From Oscillospiraceae bacterium (lineage in GTDB: Bacteria > Bacillota > Clostridia > Oscillospirales > Oscillospiraceae), in assembly GCA_902795345.1 (NCBI GenBank), contig CADBKO010000009.1, forward strand, positions 1 to 64,000: a stretch of 64,000 nucleotides of DNA. The letters are read 5' to 3'. How positions within the stretch are numbered: position 1 is the stretch's first letter; every line of letters begins with the position of its first letter. The translations under genes and the position numbers were made by a program. The notes beneath the pieces were generated by a model that saw only the letters and a list, made by a program, of their open reading frames with translations, made no database searches and was not told the DNA's origin. Shown here in pieces: positions 32,770 through 42,090 of the stretch.

Positions 32770-33549
32770 ATGCTGCTCGCCATCGACATCGGCAACTCCA
32801 ATATCTCCATCGGCTGCCTCCGGGAGGACGAGATCCTCTTCGAGGTGCGGATCGCCACGGACCGCGCCCGCACCTCCGACCAGTACGGGGTGGAGATCCA
32901 GAACATGCTGGAGGCCAACGGGGTCCATCGGGAGGATATCCACGACAGCATCATCTCCTCCGTGGTGCCCCCGGTGTTCAATTCCGTCTGGGCCGGGGTC
33001 TACAAGATGACCGGCCGCCGCCCCTTGGTGGTGGAAGCGGATATGGACACGGGCCTGGAGATCTGCCTGGATATGCCCTCCCAGGTGGGGGCGGACCGGA
33101 TCGTCATGGCTGTGGCGGCCCTGGAGCGTTACAGCGCCCCCCTGATCCTCATCGACATGGGAACCGCCACCACCATCGAGGTGGTGGAGCCCGGCGGACG
33201 CTACATGGGCGGCGTGATCATACCCGGCGTCCGGGTCGCTCTGGATGCCCTCACCAGCCGCACCGCCCAGCTCCCCGCCATCAGCCTTGGACGCCCCGGC
33301 AAGGTGGTGGCAACAAACACGGCGGACTGCATGCGCAGCGGCATCATGTATGGCAACGCCTGCATGCTGGACGGGATGATCGACCGGATGGAGGAAGAAC
33401 TGGGCCACGGAGCCACCCTGGTGGCCACCGGCGGTCTCGCCCCCTTCATCACCCCCCTCTGCCGCCACGAAATCATCCTGGAGCCGGAGCTGCTGCTGCG
33501 GGGCCTCAACGCCCTGTATAAGCGGAACCGGGACCGGGAGCCGACCTGA
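32770..33549 (+). CDS. coaX: Type III pantothenate kinase
   Basis: The 259-residue protein phosphorylates pantothenate with ATP, the first step of coenzyme A synthesis. It has the ASKHA-fold motifs of CoaX: phosphate-1 motif LLAIDIGNSNISIG at the N-terminus, VGADRIVMAVAALERY, phosphate-2 motif LILIDMGTATTIEVV with the catalytic Asp, GGRYMGGVIIPGVRVALDAL, and ATGGLAPFI near the end. Length is normal. AAGGAG precedes the ATG by nine bases. It is downstream of the panT-like gene, separated by the MITE-like repeat, and followed at 15 bases by a lipoprotein gene. Confidence 0.96.
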   Translation: MLLAIDIGNSNISIGCLREDEILFEVRIATDRARTSDQYGVEIQNMLEANGVHREDIHDSIISSVVPPVFNSVWAGVYKMTGRRPLVVEADMDTGLEICLDMPSQVGADRIVMAVAALERYSAPLILIDMGTATTIEVVEPGGRYMGGVIIPGVRVALDALTSRTAQLPAISLGRPGKVVATNTADCMRSGIMYGNACMLDGMIDRMEEELGHGATLVATGGLAPFITPLCRHEIILEPELLLRGLNALYKRNRDREPT

Positions 33550-33564
33550 CGAAAGGAGCGCCCT

Positions 33565-34068
33565 ATGAAACGTGCTTCCCGCCTCGCCCTGCTGGCTGTC
33601 CTGATCCTCCTGCCCTGCCTCCTGGCGGGCTGCTCCGGCAAAAAGCCCAAGGAGATCCGGGACATCCGGAAATTCCGCTTCACCTATTCCTGCGGCATGC
33701 AGATGACCGACCAGGTGGCCTACACGCTGGAAAAGACCGGGGAGGGCTATACGGCCACGGTCAAGCCCCAGGGCATCGACCCGGAGCAGCCTCTCTGCGT
33801 GGCGGTGGACGAGGCCTTCGTGCAGGAGGTGGAGGAGCTGCTGCGCAAAAACCGGGTGGAGAAGTGGTACGGCTTCAACAAGCGGGCCCGGAACATCATG
33901 GACGGCATCGGCTTCACCCTCTATATGACGATGGAAAACGGCACGGAGGTGGACGCCGTGGGCTATATGCGCTGGCCGGAGCACTACGGTGCGGTGGAAG
34001 GCGGCCTGGATTCCCTGTTCATGGGGCTGTGGGAGGCCTCCGGGCGGGAAATGCCGCCGGGTTACTGA
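33565..34068 (+). CDS. Small lipoprotein of unknown function
   Basis: The 167-residue product starts after GAAAGGAGCGCCCT. It carries a lipoprotein signal peptide with lipobox LLAGC (Cys at about 22). The mature part (IRKFRFTYSCGMQMTDQVAY, then WPEHYGAVEGGLDSLFMGLW) is a compact alpha/beta domain of about 140 residues. I do not recognise a named family. It is the last gene of the plus-strand coaX segment and is followed by a good terminator, so it is probably cotranscribed with coaX. A role in coenzyme A metabolism is not implied by the sequence. Confidence 0.85.
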   Translation: MKRASRLALLAVLILLPCLLAGCSGKKPKEIRDIRKFRFTYSCGMQMTDQVAYTLEKTGEGYTATVKPQGIDPEQPLCVAVDEAFVQEVEELLRKNRVEKWYGFNKRARNIMDGIGFTLYMTMENGTEVDAVGYMRWPEHYGAVEGGLDSLFMGLWEASGREMPPGY

Positions 34069-34078
34069 AATAAAACGA

Positions 34079-34109
34079 ATCCCCTCGCTGCGGCGAGGGG
34101 ATTTTTCTG
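34079..34109. terminator. Terminator between convergent genes
   Basis: CCCCTCGC (34081-34088) pairs with GCGAGGGG (34093-34100) around TGCG, with A-rich and T-rich (ATTTTTCT) flanks. It suits the plus-strand lipoprotein gene and can also serve the minus-strand GH2 gene. Confidence 0.85.
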
Positions 34110-34111
34110 TG

Positions 34112-36598
34112 CTATCCCTTGATCTTCAGGCTTTTCAGGTATTCCTTCTGCTCCGGCGGGATGCGGTAGCTCTCCAAAGCCTTCTGAATGGCCTTGTTGT
34201 GGGTCCAGGGGTCCAGCCGCCGGTCCTCCAGGTAGGGAAGGACCACCCGGTAGTGCTTTGCCAGGGCCGTCGCAAAATACCAGGCGACCATCATGTTGAC
34301 ATAATATTCCTCTGAACGGATCGCGGCGACCATGGTGGGATACGTGGGTTCAAACCCCTTGTCCATGAAGTGCTGCATGAGCATGCCCACGGCGAAGCGG
34401 ATCGTATAGGTCTTATCGGAGCGGATCCATTTCCAGATTTCCGGCAGCAGCGCCCAGAGATACTTCCGGAAAACCTTCGGTGAAAGCTGGTCGCAGGTGG
34501 CCCAGTTGTCCACATAAGGGAGGAAGCGGTTCACTTCCCGGATGCAGCGCTCCATGTCCTTCTCTTCGGAAATGAGGAAGGCATGGAGCTGGTTTTCCTC
34601 GAAATACCGGTGGGGAAGCTCCTGCAAAAACGCCTCTGCCTCTCCCCTCGCCGCCAGCTGCTTTGCCAGCTTCCGAAGCTCCGGCGTGCGCACGCCGATG
34701 ATCGCTTCCGGGTCCACGGTGGGGATCAGCTTGCACTGGAATTCCCGGTATTTCGGGTCCCGGAGAGCCCGCAGCCTTTCCGGGATGGTCCCGACCGGGA
34801 AAGCCGCCTGCGCGGGCGGCTTCCCCTGCTCCTCTTTTTCCGCCAGGCTCCGGTAAAATTCCTGAAGCACATAGAAGGCGGGCTTGCGGTATTCCTTCCC
34901 CTCGTCCAGCAGGCCCTTGCGGTTATAGTAGCGCTGGAGGTGGCTGGTGCGCCGGGGGCAGCGGAAATCATAGAGGATCCAGGGGCTCATGCCCCGCACA
35001 TAGGGGATGGAGCCCAGAACGGTTACCTGCTGCCGGTAGATCGCCTCCTGACATTCCTCCGTGCCCTTGTCCTCCGCCGTGCCGTGGGCGCCCCGCAGGG
35101 CGTCCGCCCCGAATTCGGTGATGATCACCGGCTTGTCCGGGTCGCTGTTTTCAAAAAGCCGGGGCAGGCGGCTGAAATCCGGGTCATACCAGCCGTAGTA
35201 TTCGTTGATGCCGATCACGTCCAGCTTTTCCGCCAGCCGGTCCGCGATGCGGTTGAGGCCCCCGTCCACCAGGCAGGCGGCGGAAATGAGGCGGGTATCG
35301 TCCTCCCGGCGGGCCAGGTCCGCCAGGCGGCCCATGAAGCGGAGGCGCTCGTCCGTGTCGGCGTTCTCGTTGCCCACGGACCAGACGATCACGCTGGCGC
35401 GGTTATAGTCCCGCCGGATCAGCTCCGTGAGCTGGTTAGAGGCGTCGCCATAGGCTTCCTCGCTGCCGAAGGCGATGCCCCAGTATACCGGCACCTCCTC
35501 CCACAGCAGCAGCCCGATCTCGTCCGCCAGGCGTGCGGTCTCCTCGTGGTGGGGGTAGTGGGCCAGGCGCATGTAGTTGCAGCCCAGCTCCTTGGCCAGT
35601 CGCAGGTTTTCCAGCCGTTCCTCCCGAGAGAGGCCCCTGCCGTGCTCCACGCTCTCCTCGTGGCAGCTGATGCCCCGCAGAAAGAGGGGCTCACCGTTCA
35701 GCAGGATCTCCCGGCCCCGCACGCGGACCTCCCGGAAGCCCACCCGGTCCCGCACCTCGTCCTCCCCGAGGCGGAGAGACACGTCGTAAAGCCTCGGCGT
35801 CTCCGGGCTCCAGAGCTGGGGGGCGCAGTCGAATACCGCCTCGCCCCTGCCGTTCGTCAGGGGAAGCATTTCCTCCAGCCCCAGCTCCGGGATCTCAAAG
35901 ACGGCGCTGCCGGAGACCTTCTCCGACGCTTCCGCCGTGACCCGGATCCGGCGGAAGCTCCCGTCCGGCACCAGGCCGACCCGGAAGGACCGGAGGAACA
36001 CCCGGGGGACGCAGATCAGGCTCATTTCCCGGAAGACGCCTCCGTAGTTGAACCAGTCCGTATTCCGGGCGGGCACCTGGAGGGGCCGCCGGGTGCTGTC
36101 CACGCAGAGGAGGATGCGGTTGTCCTCCCGCAGCAGCTCCGTGATCTCCAGGAAGAAGGGGGTGGAAGCCCCCTTGTGGCACCCCAGATAGGTCCCGTTG
36201 AGGAAGACCCGGCAGGCATAGGCCGCCGCGCCGATGCGCAGAAAGACCCGCCGGTCCCCCCCGGGGCGGCAGACAAAGCGCCGGGTGAAGACCATCGTGC
36301 CCTCGTAAAGCAGGTATTCCCTGGCAAAGGTGTTCCAGCATCGGGGCAGGTCCATCACCGGCCACTCCTCGAAGGAAAAGTCCACCGGCAGGGACCGTCC
36401 CAGGGCGTCCCGGTCAACCGCCTGAAACCAGCGCTGCCGCAGGCACGTGTCGTACTGGTCCACGCAGTAATGCCAGGGCCCGTCCAGGGAAAAGCAGGGG
36501 CGGCCGTCGCTGAAAAGCATGCCTGCCGCCGTGATGTCCCGGCCCTCGTAGTCCTCCAGATAGTCCTCGGAGAGGAAGGTGGAGCGTTCCTCCTTCAT
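34112..36598 (-). CDS. GH2 glycoside hydrolase fused to an AlkD-like DNA alkylation repair domain
   Basis: I use the ATG at 36596-36598, after GGGAGGCGAGACC; the open frame upstream is not supported. The 828-residue product has two unrelated halves. Residues about 35-585 are a GH2 beta-glucuronidase/beta-galactosidase: jelly-roll (FSLDGPWHY), Ig-like domain, TIM barrel with acid/base Glu411 in [12 protein letters not shown] and nucleophile Glu495 in VIITEFGAD. After a linker ([15 protein letters not shown]), residues about 604-828 are an AlkD-like HEAT-repeat domain ([20 protein letters not shown], then [20 protein letters not shown], [33 protein letters not shown]). AlkD-type proteins are normally separate genes of about 230 residues. 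There is no stop or ATG at the junction, so the fusion is real in this sequence. No signal peptide: the enzyme is cytoplasmic. Confidence 0.88.
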   Translation of the reverse strand: MKEERSTFLSEDYLEDYEGRDITAAGMLFSDGRPCFSLDGPWHYCVDQYDTCLRQRWFQAVDRDALGRSLPVDFSFEEWPVMDLPRCWNTFAREYLLYEGTMVFTRRFVCRPGGDRRVFLRIGAAAYACRVFLNGTYLGCHKGASTPFFLEITELLREDNRILLCVDSTRRPLQVPARNTDWFNYGGVFREMSLICVPRVFLRSFRVGLVPDGSFRRIRVTAEASEKVSGSAVFEIPELGLEEMLPLTNGRGEAVFDCAPQLWSPETPRLYDVSLRLGEDEVRDRVGFREVRVRGREILLNGEPLFLRGISCHEESVEHGRGLSREERLENLRLAKELGCNYMRLAHYPHHEETARLADEIGLLLWEEVPVYWGIAFGSEEAYGDASNQLTELIRRDYNRASVIVWSVGNENADTDERLRFMGRLADLARREDDTRLISAACLVDGGLNRIADRLAEKLDVIGINEYYGWYDPDFSRLPRLFENSDPDKPVIITEFGADALRGAHGTAEDKGTEECQEAIYRQQVTVLGSIPYVRGMSPWILYDFRCPRRTSHLQRYYNRKGLLDEGKEYRKPAFYVLQEFYRSLAEKEEQGKPPAQAAFPVGTIPERLRALRDPKYREFQCKLIPTVDPEAIIGVRTPELRKLAKQLAARGEAEAFLQELPHRYFEENQLHAFLISEEKDMERCIREVNRFLPYVDNWATCDQLSPKVFRKYLWALLPEIWKWIRSDKTYTIRFAVGMLMQHFMDKGFEPTYPTMVAAIRSEEYYVNMMVAWYFATALAKHYRVVLPYLEDRRLDPWTHNKAIQKALESYRIPPEQKEYLKSLKIKG

Positions 36599-36665
36599 GG
36601 TCTCGCCTCCCGGAAATGTGATGCTGCCAGTATACCACGGCGGCCCTCCCGCCGCAACGGATGGG

Positions 36666-36704
36666 GAAAATACCCGCCCCGTTCGGAAGGAACGGGGCGG
36701 GTAT
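36666..36704 (-). terminator. Terminator of the 36727-38274 flavoprotein gene
   Basis: ATACCCGCCCCGTT (36670-36683) pairs with AACGGGGCGGGTAT (36691-36704). On the minus strand TTTTCCCC follows. It separates the flavoprotein gene from the GH2 gene. Confidence 0.9.
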
Positions 36705-36726
36705 CCATAACTGTGCTTTATAATGC

Positions 36727-38274
36727 TTACTGCGCGCTCAGCACGTCGCCCAGCTGCATGGCGTAGGCCAGGGCGCGGCCATAGCTGTTGCCGTTGAGCA
36801 GCAGGGGATAGTCCACGGCGTACATGCCGCCGGCCACGTTGCCCACGGCGTAGAGGCCGGGGATGTTCTTGGCGTCGGCGCCGATGACATTCAGATTGGT
36901 GTCGATCTGGGCGCCGCCGAAGACGTCCAGCAGCTGCGGGCCCCACTTGAAGGCATAGAAGGGGGCCTTCTCCACGCTGGTGAGGAGGCGGCTGCGCTTG
37001 CCGAAGTCCACGTCGTCCCCCATGGCCACGATCTCATTGTAGCGCTTGACGGTGGCGAGAAGGTTGTCCGCCGGGACCTCCATCTTCTCAGCCAGCTCCT
37101 CCAGGGTATCGGCCACGAAAGCGGTGCCCTGCTTGATGTACCGCTCCACGGTCTTTTCCATCTGCTCCCGGTTGAAGCTGTCGCCCACCACGCTGAGGGG
37201 CATCATGCCCTGGCCGCCCAGCTCGCTGAAGCGCTCGTCCATCTCGTCCAGATACTTGCTATCCAGCACGCTGTATGCGTAGTCGCCGCCGGGCTGCATG
37301 AGGCAGCGGACGGATTTGGCCTGCATCCAGGTGTCCTCGTTCATAAAGCGCTTGCCCAGCCGGTTGACATGGAGGAAGAAGCCCTGATAGCCGCAGCCGC
37401 CCAGGGCGTGGAGGGTGGCGGCCCATTCGGGGTTGTCGATGGCGGCGCCCACCCAGTAGAGCATCTTCTGCCCGTCGCCGGTGTTGCCGGGGCGGCGGAA
37501 ATGGTTGGGGGGACGGGTGCCGATGGGGCAGAAGGCCTCCAGCATCTCCCGGTCCTCGCTGCAGTCGCCGGTGGCCAGGACCACGGCCTTGGTGCCCTGG
37601 TAGCGGCGGTATTTCTCGTCGGGGCACTTGGCGATGCAGCCGGTGACCCGGCCTTCGCCGTTCTTCTCCAGGTACAGGGCGGGGGTGAGGCGCAGGAGGG
37701 TGCCGCCCTTTTCGATCAGGGCCTTCTCCAGGATCTCGCAGGCCAGCGGGCCGCCGCCCCAGGCCTTATACTTGGTGCTGCCCTTCTTCTGGAAGATGTG
37801 GTGGGTGCCGGGATATTCGCTGAACATGGGGCCCTTGTAGGCTTCGTACACGCCCACGTCCAGGCAGTCCCCCGCCAGGTCCAGCATCCAGTGGAAGCCC
37901 TCGGCGCTGCGGTTGAGGAAGATCCACAGAAGGTCCTCCTGCACGCGGCTGCCGCTCATTTTCAGCCAGTCGGCGGCCAGCACCTTCTTGTCGATGGTGA
38001 TGCCCTTTTCCGCCATGATGCGGCTGTTGACCGCGGCGATCTGCCCGGCCAGGGCCAGGGTCTTCTCATTCTTGTCCAGGGTGATGACCTTCAGCCCCTT
38101 GTCCGCGCAGCGGGCGGAGGCCGCCAGGCCGCTGATGCCGCCGCCGATGACCAGCACCTCGGTGGTGACGGTCTCGGCGATCTGATCCTCGGGGATGGGC
38201 TGGGGGGGAGTCTCCCAGCTGTAACCCTTCTTCGGGGAACGGTTGGAATAGAACTTCATTTCCAGTTCCTGCAT
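36727..38274 (-). CDS. FAD-binding oxidoreductase of the fumarate reductase flavoprotein type
   Basis: The 515-residue product starts after AAAGGAGCCGAACAC. It has the N-terminal FAD motif [23 protein letters not shown] with the following acidic residue (LDKNE), the substrate/capping domain in the middle (about 150-400), and the C-terminal FAD closure [20 protein letters not shown]. This is the FAD_binding_2 family (fumarate reductase, KstD-like and aprA-like dehydrogenases). There is no signal peptide and no haem or iron-sulphur motif, so it works as a soluble flavoprotein with an unknown acceptor. It is divergent from a second, unrelated flavoprotein gene (38496-39947), sharing an AT-rich 220-base promoter region. 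The substrate cannot be told from sequence. Confidence 0.85.
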   Translation of the reverse strand: MQELEMKFYSNRSPKKGYSWETPPQPIPEDQIAETVTTEVLVIGGGISGLAASARCADKGLKVITLDKNEKTLALAGQIAAVNSRIMAEKGITIDKKVLAADWLKMSGSRVQEDLLWIFLNRSAEGFHWMLDLAGDCLDVGVYEAYKGPMFSEYPGTHHIFQKKGSTKYKAWGGGPLACEILEKALIEKGGTLLRLTPALYLEKNGEGRVTGCIAKCPDEKYRRYQGTKAVVLATGDCSEDREMLEAFCPIGTRPPNHFRRPGNTGDGQKMLYWVGAAIDNPEWAATLHALGGCGYQGFFLHVNRLGKRFMNEDTWMQAKSVRCLMQPGGDYAYSVLDSKYLDEMDERFSELGGQGMMPLSVVGDSFNREQMEKTVERYIKQGTAFVADTLEELAEKMEVPADNLLATVKRYNEIVAMGDDVDFGKRSRLLTSVEKAPFYAFKWGPQLLDVFGGAQIDTNLNVIGADAKNIPGLYAVGNVAGGMYAVDYPLLLNGNSYGRALAYAMQLGDVLSAQ

Positions 38275-38495
38275 GTGTTCGGCTCCTTTCGTTTATCTTT
38301 ATTTGCTTTCATTTCGTTATTCTCCAAAGATAACAATATAAAAAATGAAGGCGCAAGTCAAGGAAAACTTGTGCGGAGGCAAAAACCGCGTTTTCATAAA
38401 TACTTTGGCAGGAATTGACAAGCTATAACGGAAGAATTATAATATTATTTGTATATATTGACCGTGTAATTTAAATCCGAAAGGAAGGAAATAGC

Positions 38496-39947
38496 ATGAG
38501 CGAAATCTATCGGGAAACACCCAATGAACTGCCGGTCTACGGGAAATGCGACATCCTGATCGTGGGCGGCGGCGCGGCGGGCCACAGCGCGGCCATCGCG
38601 GCAGCCCGGGCCAACCGGGATGCGAAGATCATCCTCATGGAGCGCTACGGATACTTCGGCGGCGACGTCACCGGGGGCTATGTGCTGGTAGTGCCCTCCC
38701 TCAGCTGGAAGAATTACTCCGTAATCCGGGGCATCCAGGAGGAGTGGTTCACCCGCCTGGACAAGTCCGCGCCGGAGGCCTATCTCAGCCCCCGGCTGGA
38801 CGACATCGGCAAAAACGATCCCATCCTCATCGGCAAGTGGGAGAAGATCCCCTTCTGCACCTCCGGCTTCGGCCCGGAAAAGGTGCTGGCCCGCGCCCCC
38901 TCCTATGACCCGCAGCAGCTGAAGATCGAGATGGACCTGATGGTCCAGGAGGAGCCCAATATCGAAGTGCTGCTCCACTGCTGGGGCACCAAGCCCATCA
39001 TGGAGGGCAAGGAGATCAAGGGGGTCATCTTCGAGAGCAAGGCCGGGCGCCAGGCGATCTTCTCCAAGATCGTCATCGACGCCACCGGCGACGGCGACAT
39101 CTATGCCCAGGCCGGCGCCCCCTTCCACGGCAAGAGCGGCATCCCCGGCGAGATGGAGCGGGACGACCAGACCGCCCTGGTGTGGCGGGCCGCGGGCGTG
39201 GACTACATGGCCTATGCCGAGTGGCAGCGCACCAATCCCGAGGAGGCCCGGGCCTTCAGCAGCGAGCTGATGAAGGTGGCGGGCTACCGCACCATGTTCT
39301 TCCCCGCGGGCAACACCGACGTGGTCTGGTTCAACAACTGGCTCTCCGGCCGCCTCTGCATCGACCTGAAGGACATCAAGGAGACGGAGTTCATCGTCCG
39401 CAATTCCATCCGGAAGATCCTGGACTTCTGCAAGGCCAAGTGCCCGGCCTTCAAAAACGCCTATCTGCTGGACATCGCGCCCCAGCTGGGCGTCCGCTGC
39501 TCCCGCCGTCTGGACGGCAGGGTCTATATGACCATGAAGCACATGGCCGCCAACGTGGCCTTCGACGACGTGATCGCCTGGTCCACCACCACCGGCTCCT
39601 CCGTGCCCGTGGAGATCCCCTATGGCTGCATCGTGCCCAAGGAGATCGACAACCTGCTGGCCCCGGGCCGCCACCTCTCCGCCGATCCCGACGCCATCGG
39701 CCCCCTGCAGCTGATCCCCCAGTGCGTGCAGACCGGCCAGGCCGCCGGCGTGGCCGCTGCCGTCGCCATCAAGGACGGCACCACCACCGCCAATGTGGAC
39801 ATCAAAAAGGTGCAGTATATCCTCTCCCATGAGCAGGATGTGCCCCTGCCCCGGCAGGACAACACCAACCAGGATATGGTCAGGGATATGGAAGCCTGCA
39901 ACTACGGCCGCGACAGCGAGCGCGCCAAGCGCATCCTGGCGAAGTAA
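38496..39947 (+). CDS. FAD-dependent oxidoreductase (FAD_oxidored family)
   Basis: The 483-residue product starts after AAAGGAAGGAAATAGC. Its N-terminal Rossmann motif CDILIVGGGAAGHSAAIAAA and the FGGDVTGGYVL segment place it in the FAD_oxidored group (PF12831), in which flavoenzymes act on small organic substrates. Further motifs: IVIDATGDGDIYAQAGAPF (FAD ribityl contact region) and the C-terminal NLLAPGRHLSADPDAIGPLQ, then GQAAGVAAA closing the FAD site. It lacks a signal peptide. It faces away from the other flavoprotein gene across a shared promoter region with TATAAT-like boxes (38440-38460), so the two are likely coregulated parts of one pathway, for example of a dietary or xenobiotic compound (inference). 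Confidence 0.88.
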   Translation: MSEIYRETPNELPVYGKCDILIVGGGAAGHSAAIAAARANRDAKIILMERYGYFGGDVTGGYVLVVPSLSWKNYSVIRGIQEEWFTRLDKSAPEAYLSPRLDDIGKNDPILIGKWEKIPFCTSGFGPEKVLARAPSYDPQQLKIEMDLMVQEEPNIEVLLHCWGTKPIMEGKEIKGVIFESKAGRQAIFSKIVIDATGDGDIYAQAGAPFHGKSGIPGEMERDDQTALVWRAAGVDYMAYAEWQRTNPEEARAFSSELMKVAGYRTMFFPAGNTDVVWFNNWLSGRLCIDLKDIKETEFIVRNSIRKILDFCKAKCPAFKNAYLLDIAPQLGVRCSRRLDGRVYMTMKHMAANVAFDDVIAWSTTTGSSVPVEIPYGCIVPKEIDNLLAPGRHLSADPDAIGPLQLIPQCVQTGQAAGVAAAVAIKDGTTTANVDIKKVQYILSHEQDVPLPRQDNTNQDMVRDMEACNYGRDSERAKRILAK

Positions 39948-39963
39948 GAAATGACGGAATATC

Positions 39964-39991
39964 GAAAGCCCGGTCTTCGGACCGGGCTTTC
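39964..39991 (+). terminator. Terminator of the plus-strand flavoprotein gene
   Basis: GAAAGCCCGGTC and GACCGGGCTTTC pair perfectly around a TTCG tetraloop. It lies 17 bases after the stop. Confidence 0.85.
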
Positions 39992-40028
39992 GTGCTGAAA
40001 TCCGAGGCCCGCCGTCCTGAAAAACCCC

Positions 40029-40084
40029 TTGACAAGCAAGGTCGATTGTTATAGACTACATCCAAAGGTCGATAATCATAGACT
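40029..40084 (+). promoter_or_regulatory. blaI promoter with two BlaI-type operators
   Basis: TTGACA (40029-40034), 17-base spacer, TAGACT (40052-40057). Two copies of an 18-base dyad-like site, GGTCGATTGTTATAGACT (40040-40057) and GGTCGATAATCATAGACT (40067-40084), cover the spacer/-10 box and the region just downstream. They resemble BlaI/MecI operators and match the sites at 43724-43768, which argues for autoregulation by the BlaI-like protein encoded next. Confidence 0.8.
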
Positions 40085-40097
40085 AAGGAGGGCGCTT

Positions 40098-40460
40098 ATG
40101 GCTTATCATCGTCTTTGCGAGAGCGACTATCGCTTTCTGTCCCTGATCTGGGACCATGAGCCCGTCAATTCCACGGAGCTGGTGCGCATCTGCGCCAGCG
40201 AGCTGGGCTGGAAGAAATCCACCGTCTACACCATGGTGAAGAAGCTCTCGGAAAAGGGCCTGGCGGTAAGCGAGGATGCGGTGGTGCGCAGCCTGGTCCC
40301 CCGGGAGGAGATCCAGCGGCAGGAGAGCCGCAGCTTTGTGGACCAGACCTTTTCCGGCTCCCTGCCCGGTTTCCTGGTCTCCTTCTATGGGGGCAAGGGC
40401 ATCTCCGAGGAGGAAGCGGCGGAGCTGGAAAAGCTGATCCGAGAGATGAAGCGGGAATAA
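40098..40460 (+). CDS. blaI: BlaI/MecI/CopY-family repressor
   Basis: I choose the ATG at 40098, six bases after AAGGAGG; the open frame upstream covers the promoter. The 120-residue product has the winged-helix of BlaI (about 5-80: DYRFLSLIWDHEPVNSTELV, KKSTVYTMVKKLSEKGLAVS, then a wing) and the C-terminal dimer helices (SEEEAAELEKLIREMKRE). It should bind the dyads at 40040-40084 and be released when the downstream M56 membrane protease is activated by a signal (established mechanism for BlaI/BlaR1). The membrane protease gene follows after four bases, so the two are one transcription unit. The inducer need not be a beta-lactam: no beta-lactamase gene is in the window. Confidence 0.92.
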   Translation: MAYHRLCESDYRFLSLIWDHEPVNSTELVRICASELGWKKSTVYTMVKKLSEKGLAVSEDAVVRSLVPREEIQRQESRSFVDQTFSGSLPGFLVSFYGGKGISEEEAAELEKLIREMKRE

Positions 40461-40464
40461 GGAT

Positions 40465-42078
40465 ATGGAAAGGATCTTCCTTTGCGTCCTGCGCATGAGC
40501 CTGGCCGCCGGAGTGGTGATCCTGGGGGTGTTGTTCCTGCGCCTCATGCTGCGCCCCGCACCGAAGAAGTATTCCTATTTCCTCTGGGTCGCAGCGGCCT
40601 ACCGCCTCTGCGCTCCCGCCGGTCTGGTCGCTCCCTTCAGTCTTTTTCGGCTGCTGCGCCGGCCCGTGACCGCCGTAGCCGTCCGTGCGCCCTTCGAGCT
40701 GCGCTCCGGGCTGGAAGCGGTGATCCCCGATCCGGCGGGGGTGGCCCATCCCGCCGCACAGACTACGCGGGCGGCGGTCACCGCCGCAGCGGCTTCCTTC
40801 CCCTGGCTGCGCCTCCTGGCCTGGGTCTGGCTGGCTGGCGTCGCGGTCATGGCGCTTTACAGTCTCTTATCCGGGCTGCTCCTCCGTCGGAACCTCCGCA
40901 CGGCCATCCGCCAGGAGGAAGGGGTCTGGCGGGCTTCGGGTATCTCCGCCCCCTTTCTGCTGGGCTTTCCCCGTCCCCGCATTTATCTCCCCTGGGGGCT
41001 GGAGGGCGCGGACCTGGAAAACGTGCTGGCCCATGAGCGGGCCCACATCCGCCGGGGGGATCCCTGGTGGCGCTTCCTCGGCTGGACCCTCCTTTGCCTC
41101 CATTGGTTCAACCCCCTCTGCTGGCTGGCCTACTTCCTCATGGGCCGGGATATGGAGCTGAGCTGCGACGAGGCGGTGCTGGCCCATTGGGAGGAAAAGC
41201 GGGAGGACTATGCCCGCAGCCTTCTGCATATCGCCGCCCGGGTAGGTCCCCATTCCCCGGCCCCCCTGGCCTTCGGGGAGATCGGGGTGAAGCAGCGGGT
41301 GGCGAACATAATGCGCTGGCGTCGTCTCCGGGGCTGGACCAGGGTCCTTGCGGTGGTGCTCTGCGGCCTCTTCTTCCTTGCCGCCGCCACCGACGCCCAG
41401 GCGCTGGCCCTGCCGCCCCGGACCCTGACCCTGAATGCCGACGGCACCGTCGGCGCTCTCCGCTGGGGCATGACCGTGGAGGAAGCCCGGGCGGCCTGCC
41501 CGGAGCTGACCTTCGTCGAGTCCGACGGAGGCGTGAGGCCCTGGGCGGTCTACGCCTCCCTGTCGGAGGTGCGTTTTCAGGGCTACCCGGCGGAGGTGAC
41601 GTTCTGCTTCATGCAATATGAGGTGGACGAGGGAATTTACAGCGCTTCGGAGGGCCTGCCCCTCCTGTTTAGCTATGAGATCGTCATCCCCGGCTATGCC
41701 CAGGACCTCACAGAAAAGCTGGAAGCGATCCTTGGGCCCCGGGAAACGCACCAGCGGGATCTGAGCGGCCAGCAGCCCGTTACCTATGTGGAAGGCGCGC
41801 CCCGGCCTCCCTACGAGGAGCGGGTGCTGCCGGAGGAGGAATGGTACTGGCATTCCGGCGAGTCTGCAGCGGATCTGGTGCGCGCGGAAGACCTGCGCCG
41901 GACGGTCCCCGCCTGGCGGGGAATGACAGACCGGGAACTGCTGGAAGTCTGGTGCTATACCTATGGTTGGGACGCCCGCATCCGGCTCCGTCATAGCTGG
42001 GATGGAGTAGACACGGCCTTCGTCGCTGCCGGGGAGGGCTATGCCTATCAGCGCCTGCTGACGGAAAAAGCAGAATAA
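40465..42078 (+). CDS. BlaR1-like membrane metalloprotease (M56 family) sensor
   Basis: The 537-residue product has four transmembrane segments (about 8-28, 35-60, 112-140, and 290-310) and the cytoplasmic zinc protease site H190-E-x-x-H194 in NVLAHERAHIRRGDP, followed by the third-ligand region MELSCDEAVLAHWEEKREDY. The C-terminal outside domain (about 315-537) is not a penicillin-binding domain as in true BlaR1: no SxxK/KTG motifs, only a mixed alpha/beta sequence (LRWGMTVEEARAACPELTFV, VRFQGYPAEVTFCFMQYEVD). So it probably senses something other than a beta-lactam, and on activation cleaves or triggers loss of the BlaI-like repressor (inference from family). It is coupled to blaI and to the ABC-like pair downstream. 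Confidence 0.88.
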   Translation: MERIFLCVLRMSLAAGVVILGVLFLRLMLRPAPKKYSYFLWVAAAYRLCAPAGLVAPFSLFRLLRRPVTAVAVRAPFELRSGLEAVIPDPAGVAHPAAQTTRAAVTAAAASFPWLRLLAWVWLAGVAVMALYSLLSGLLLRRNLRTAIRQEEGVWRASGISAPFLLGFPRPRIYLPWGLEGADLENVLAHERAHIRRGDPWWRFLGWTLLCLHWFNPLCWLAYFLMGRDMELSCDEAVLAHWEEKREDYARSLLHIAARVGPHSPAPLAFGEIGVKQRVANIMRWRRLRGWTRVLAVVLCGLFFLAAATDAQALALPPRTLTLNADGTVGALRWGMTVEEARAACPELTFVESDGGVRPWAVYASLSEVRFQGYPAEVTFCFMQYEVDEGIYSASEGLPLLFSYEIVIPGYAQDLTEKLEAILGPRETHQRDLSGQQPVTYVEGAPRPPYEERVLPEEEWYWHSGESAADLVRAEDLRRTVPAWRGMTDRELLEVWCYTYGWDARIRLRHSWDGVDTAFVAAGEGYAYQRLLTEKAE

Positions 42079-42090
42079 GGAGTGTGGATC

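Noticed and set aside
34583..36766. Plus-strand open frame of 727 codons opposite the GH2-AlkD gene
   Set aside because: Composition artefact of high third-position GC. The minus strand carries complete GH2 and AlkD motifs. The same holds for the long frames opposite 38496-39947, 52376-54229, 57736-59490 and 61540-63228.
39940..39962. Further MITE copy after the 38496-39947 gene
   Set aside because: Only an ATGACGGAATAT stretch is shared with the 32584 element; no inverted ends.
40465..42078. True BlaR1 beta-lactam sensor
   Set aside because: The outside domain has no SxxK, SxN or KTG motifs, so penicillin sensing is not supported, although the M56 protease part is clear.
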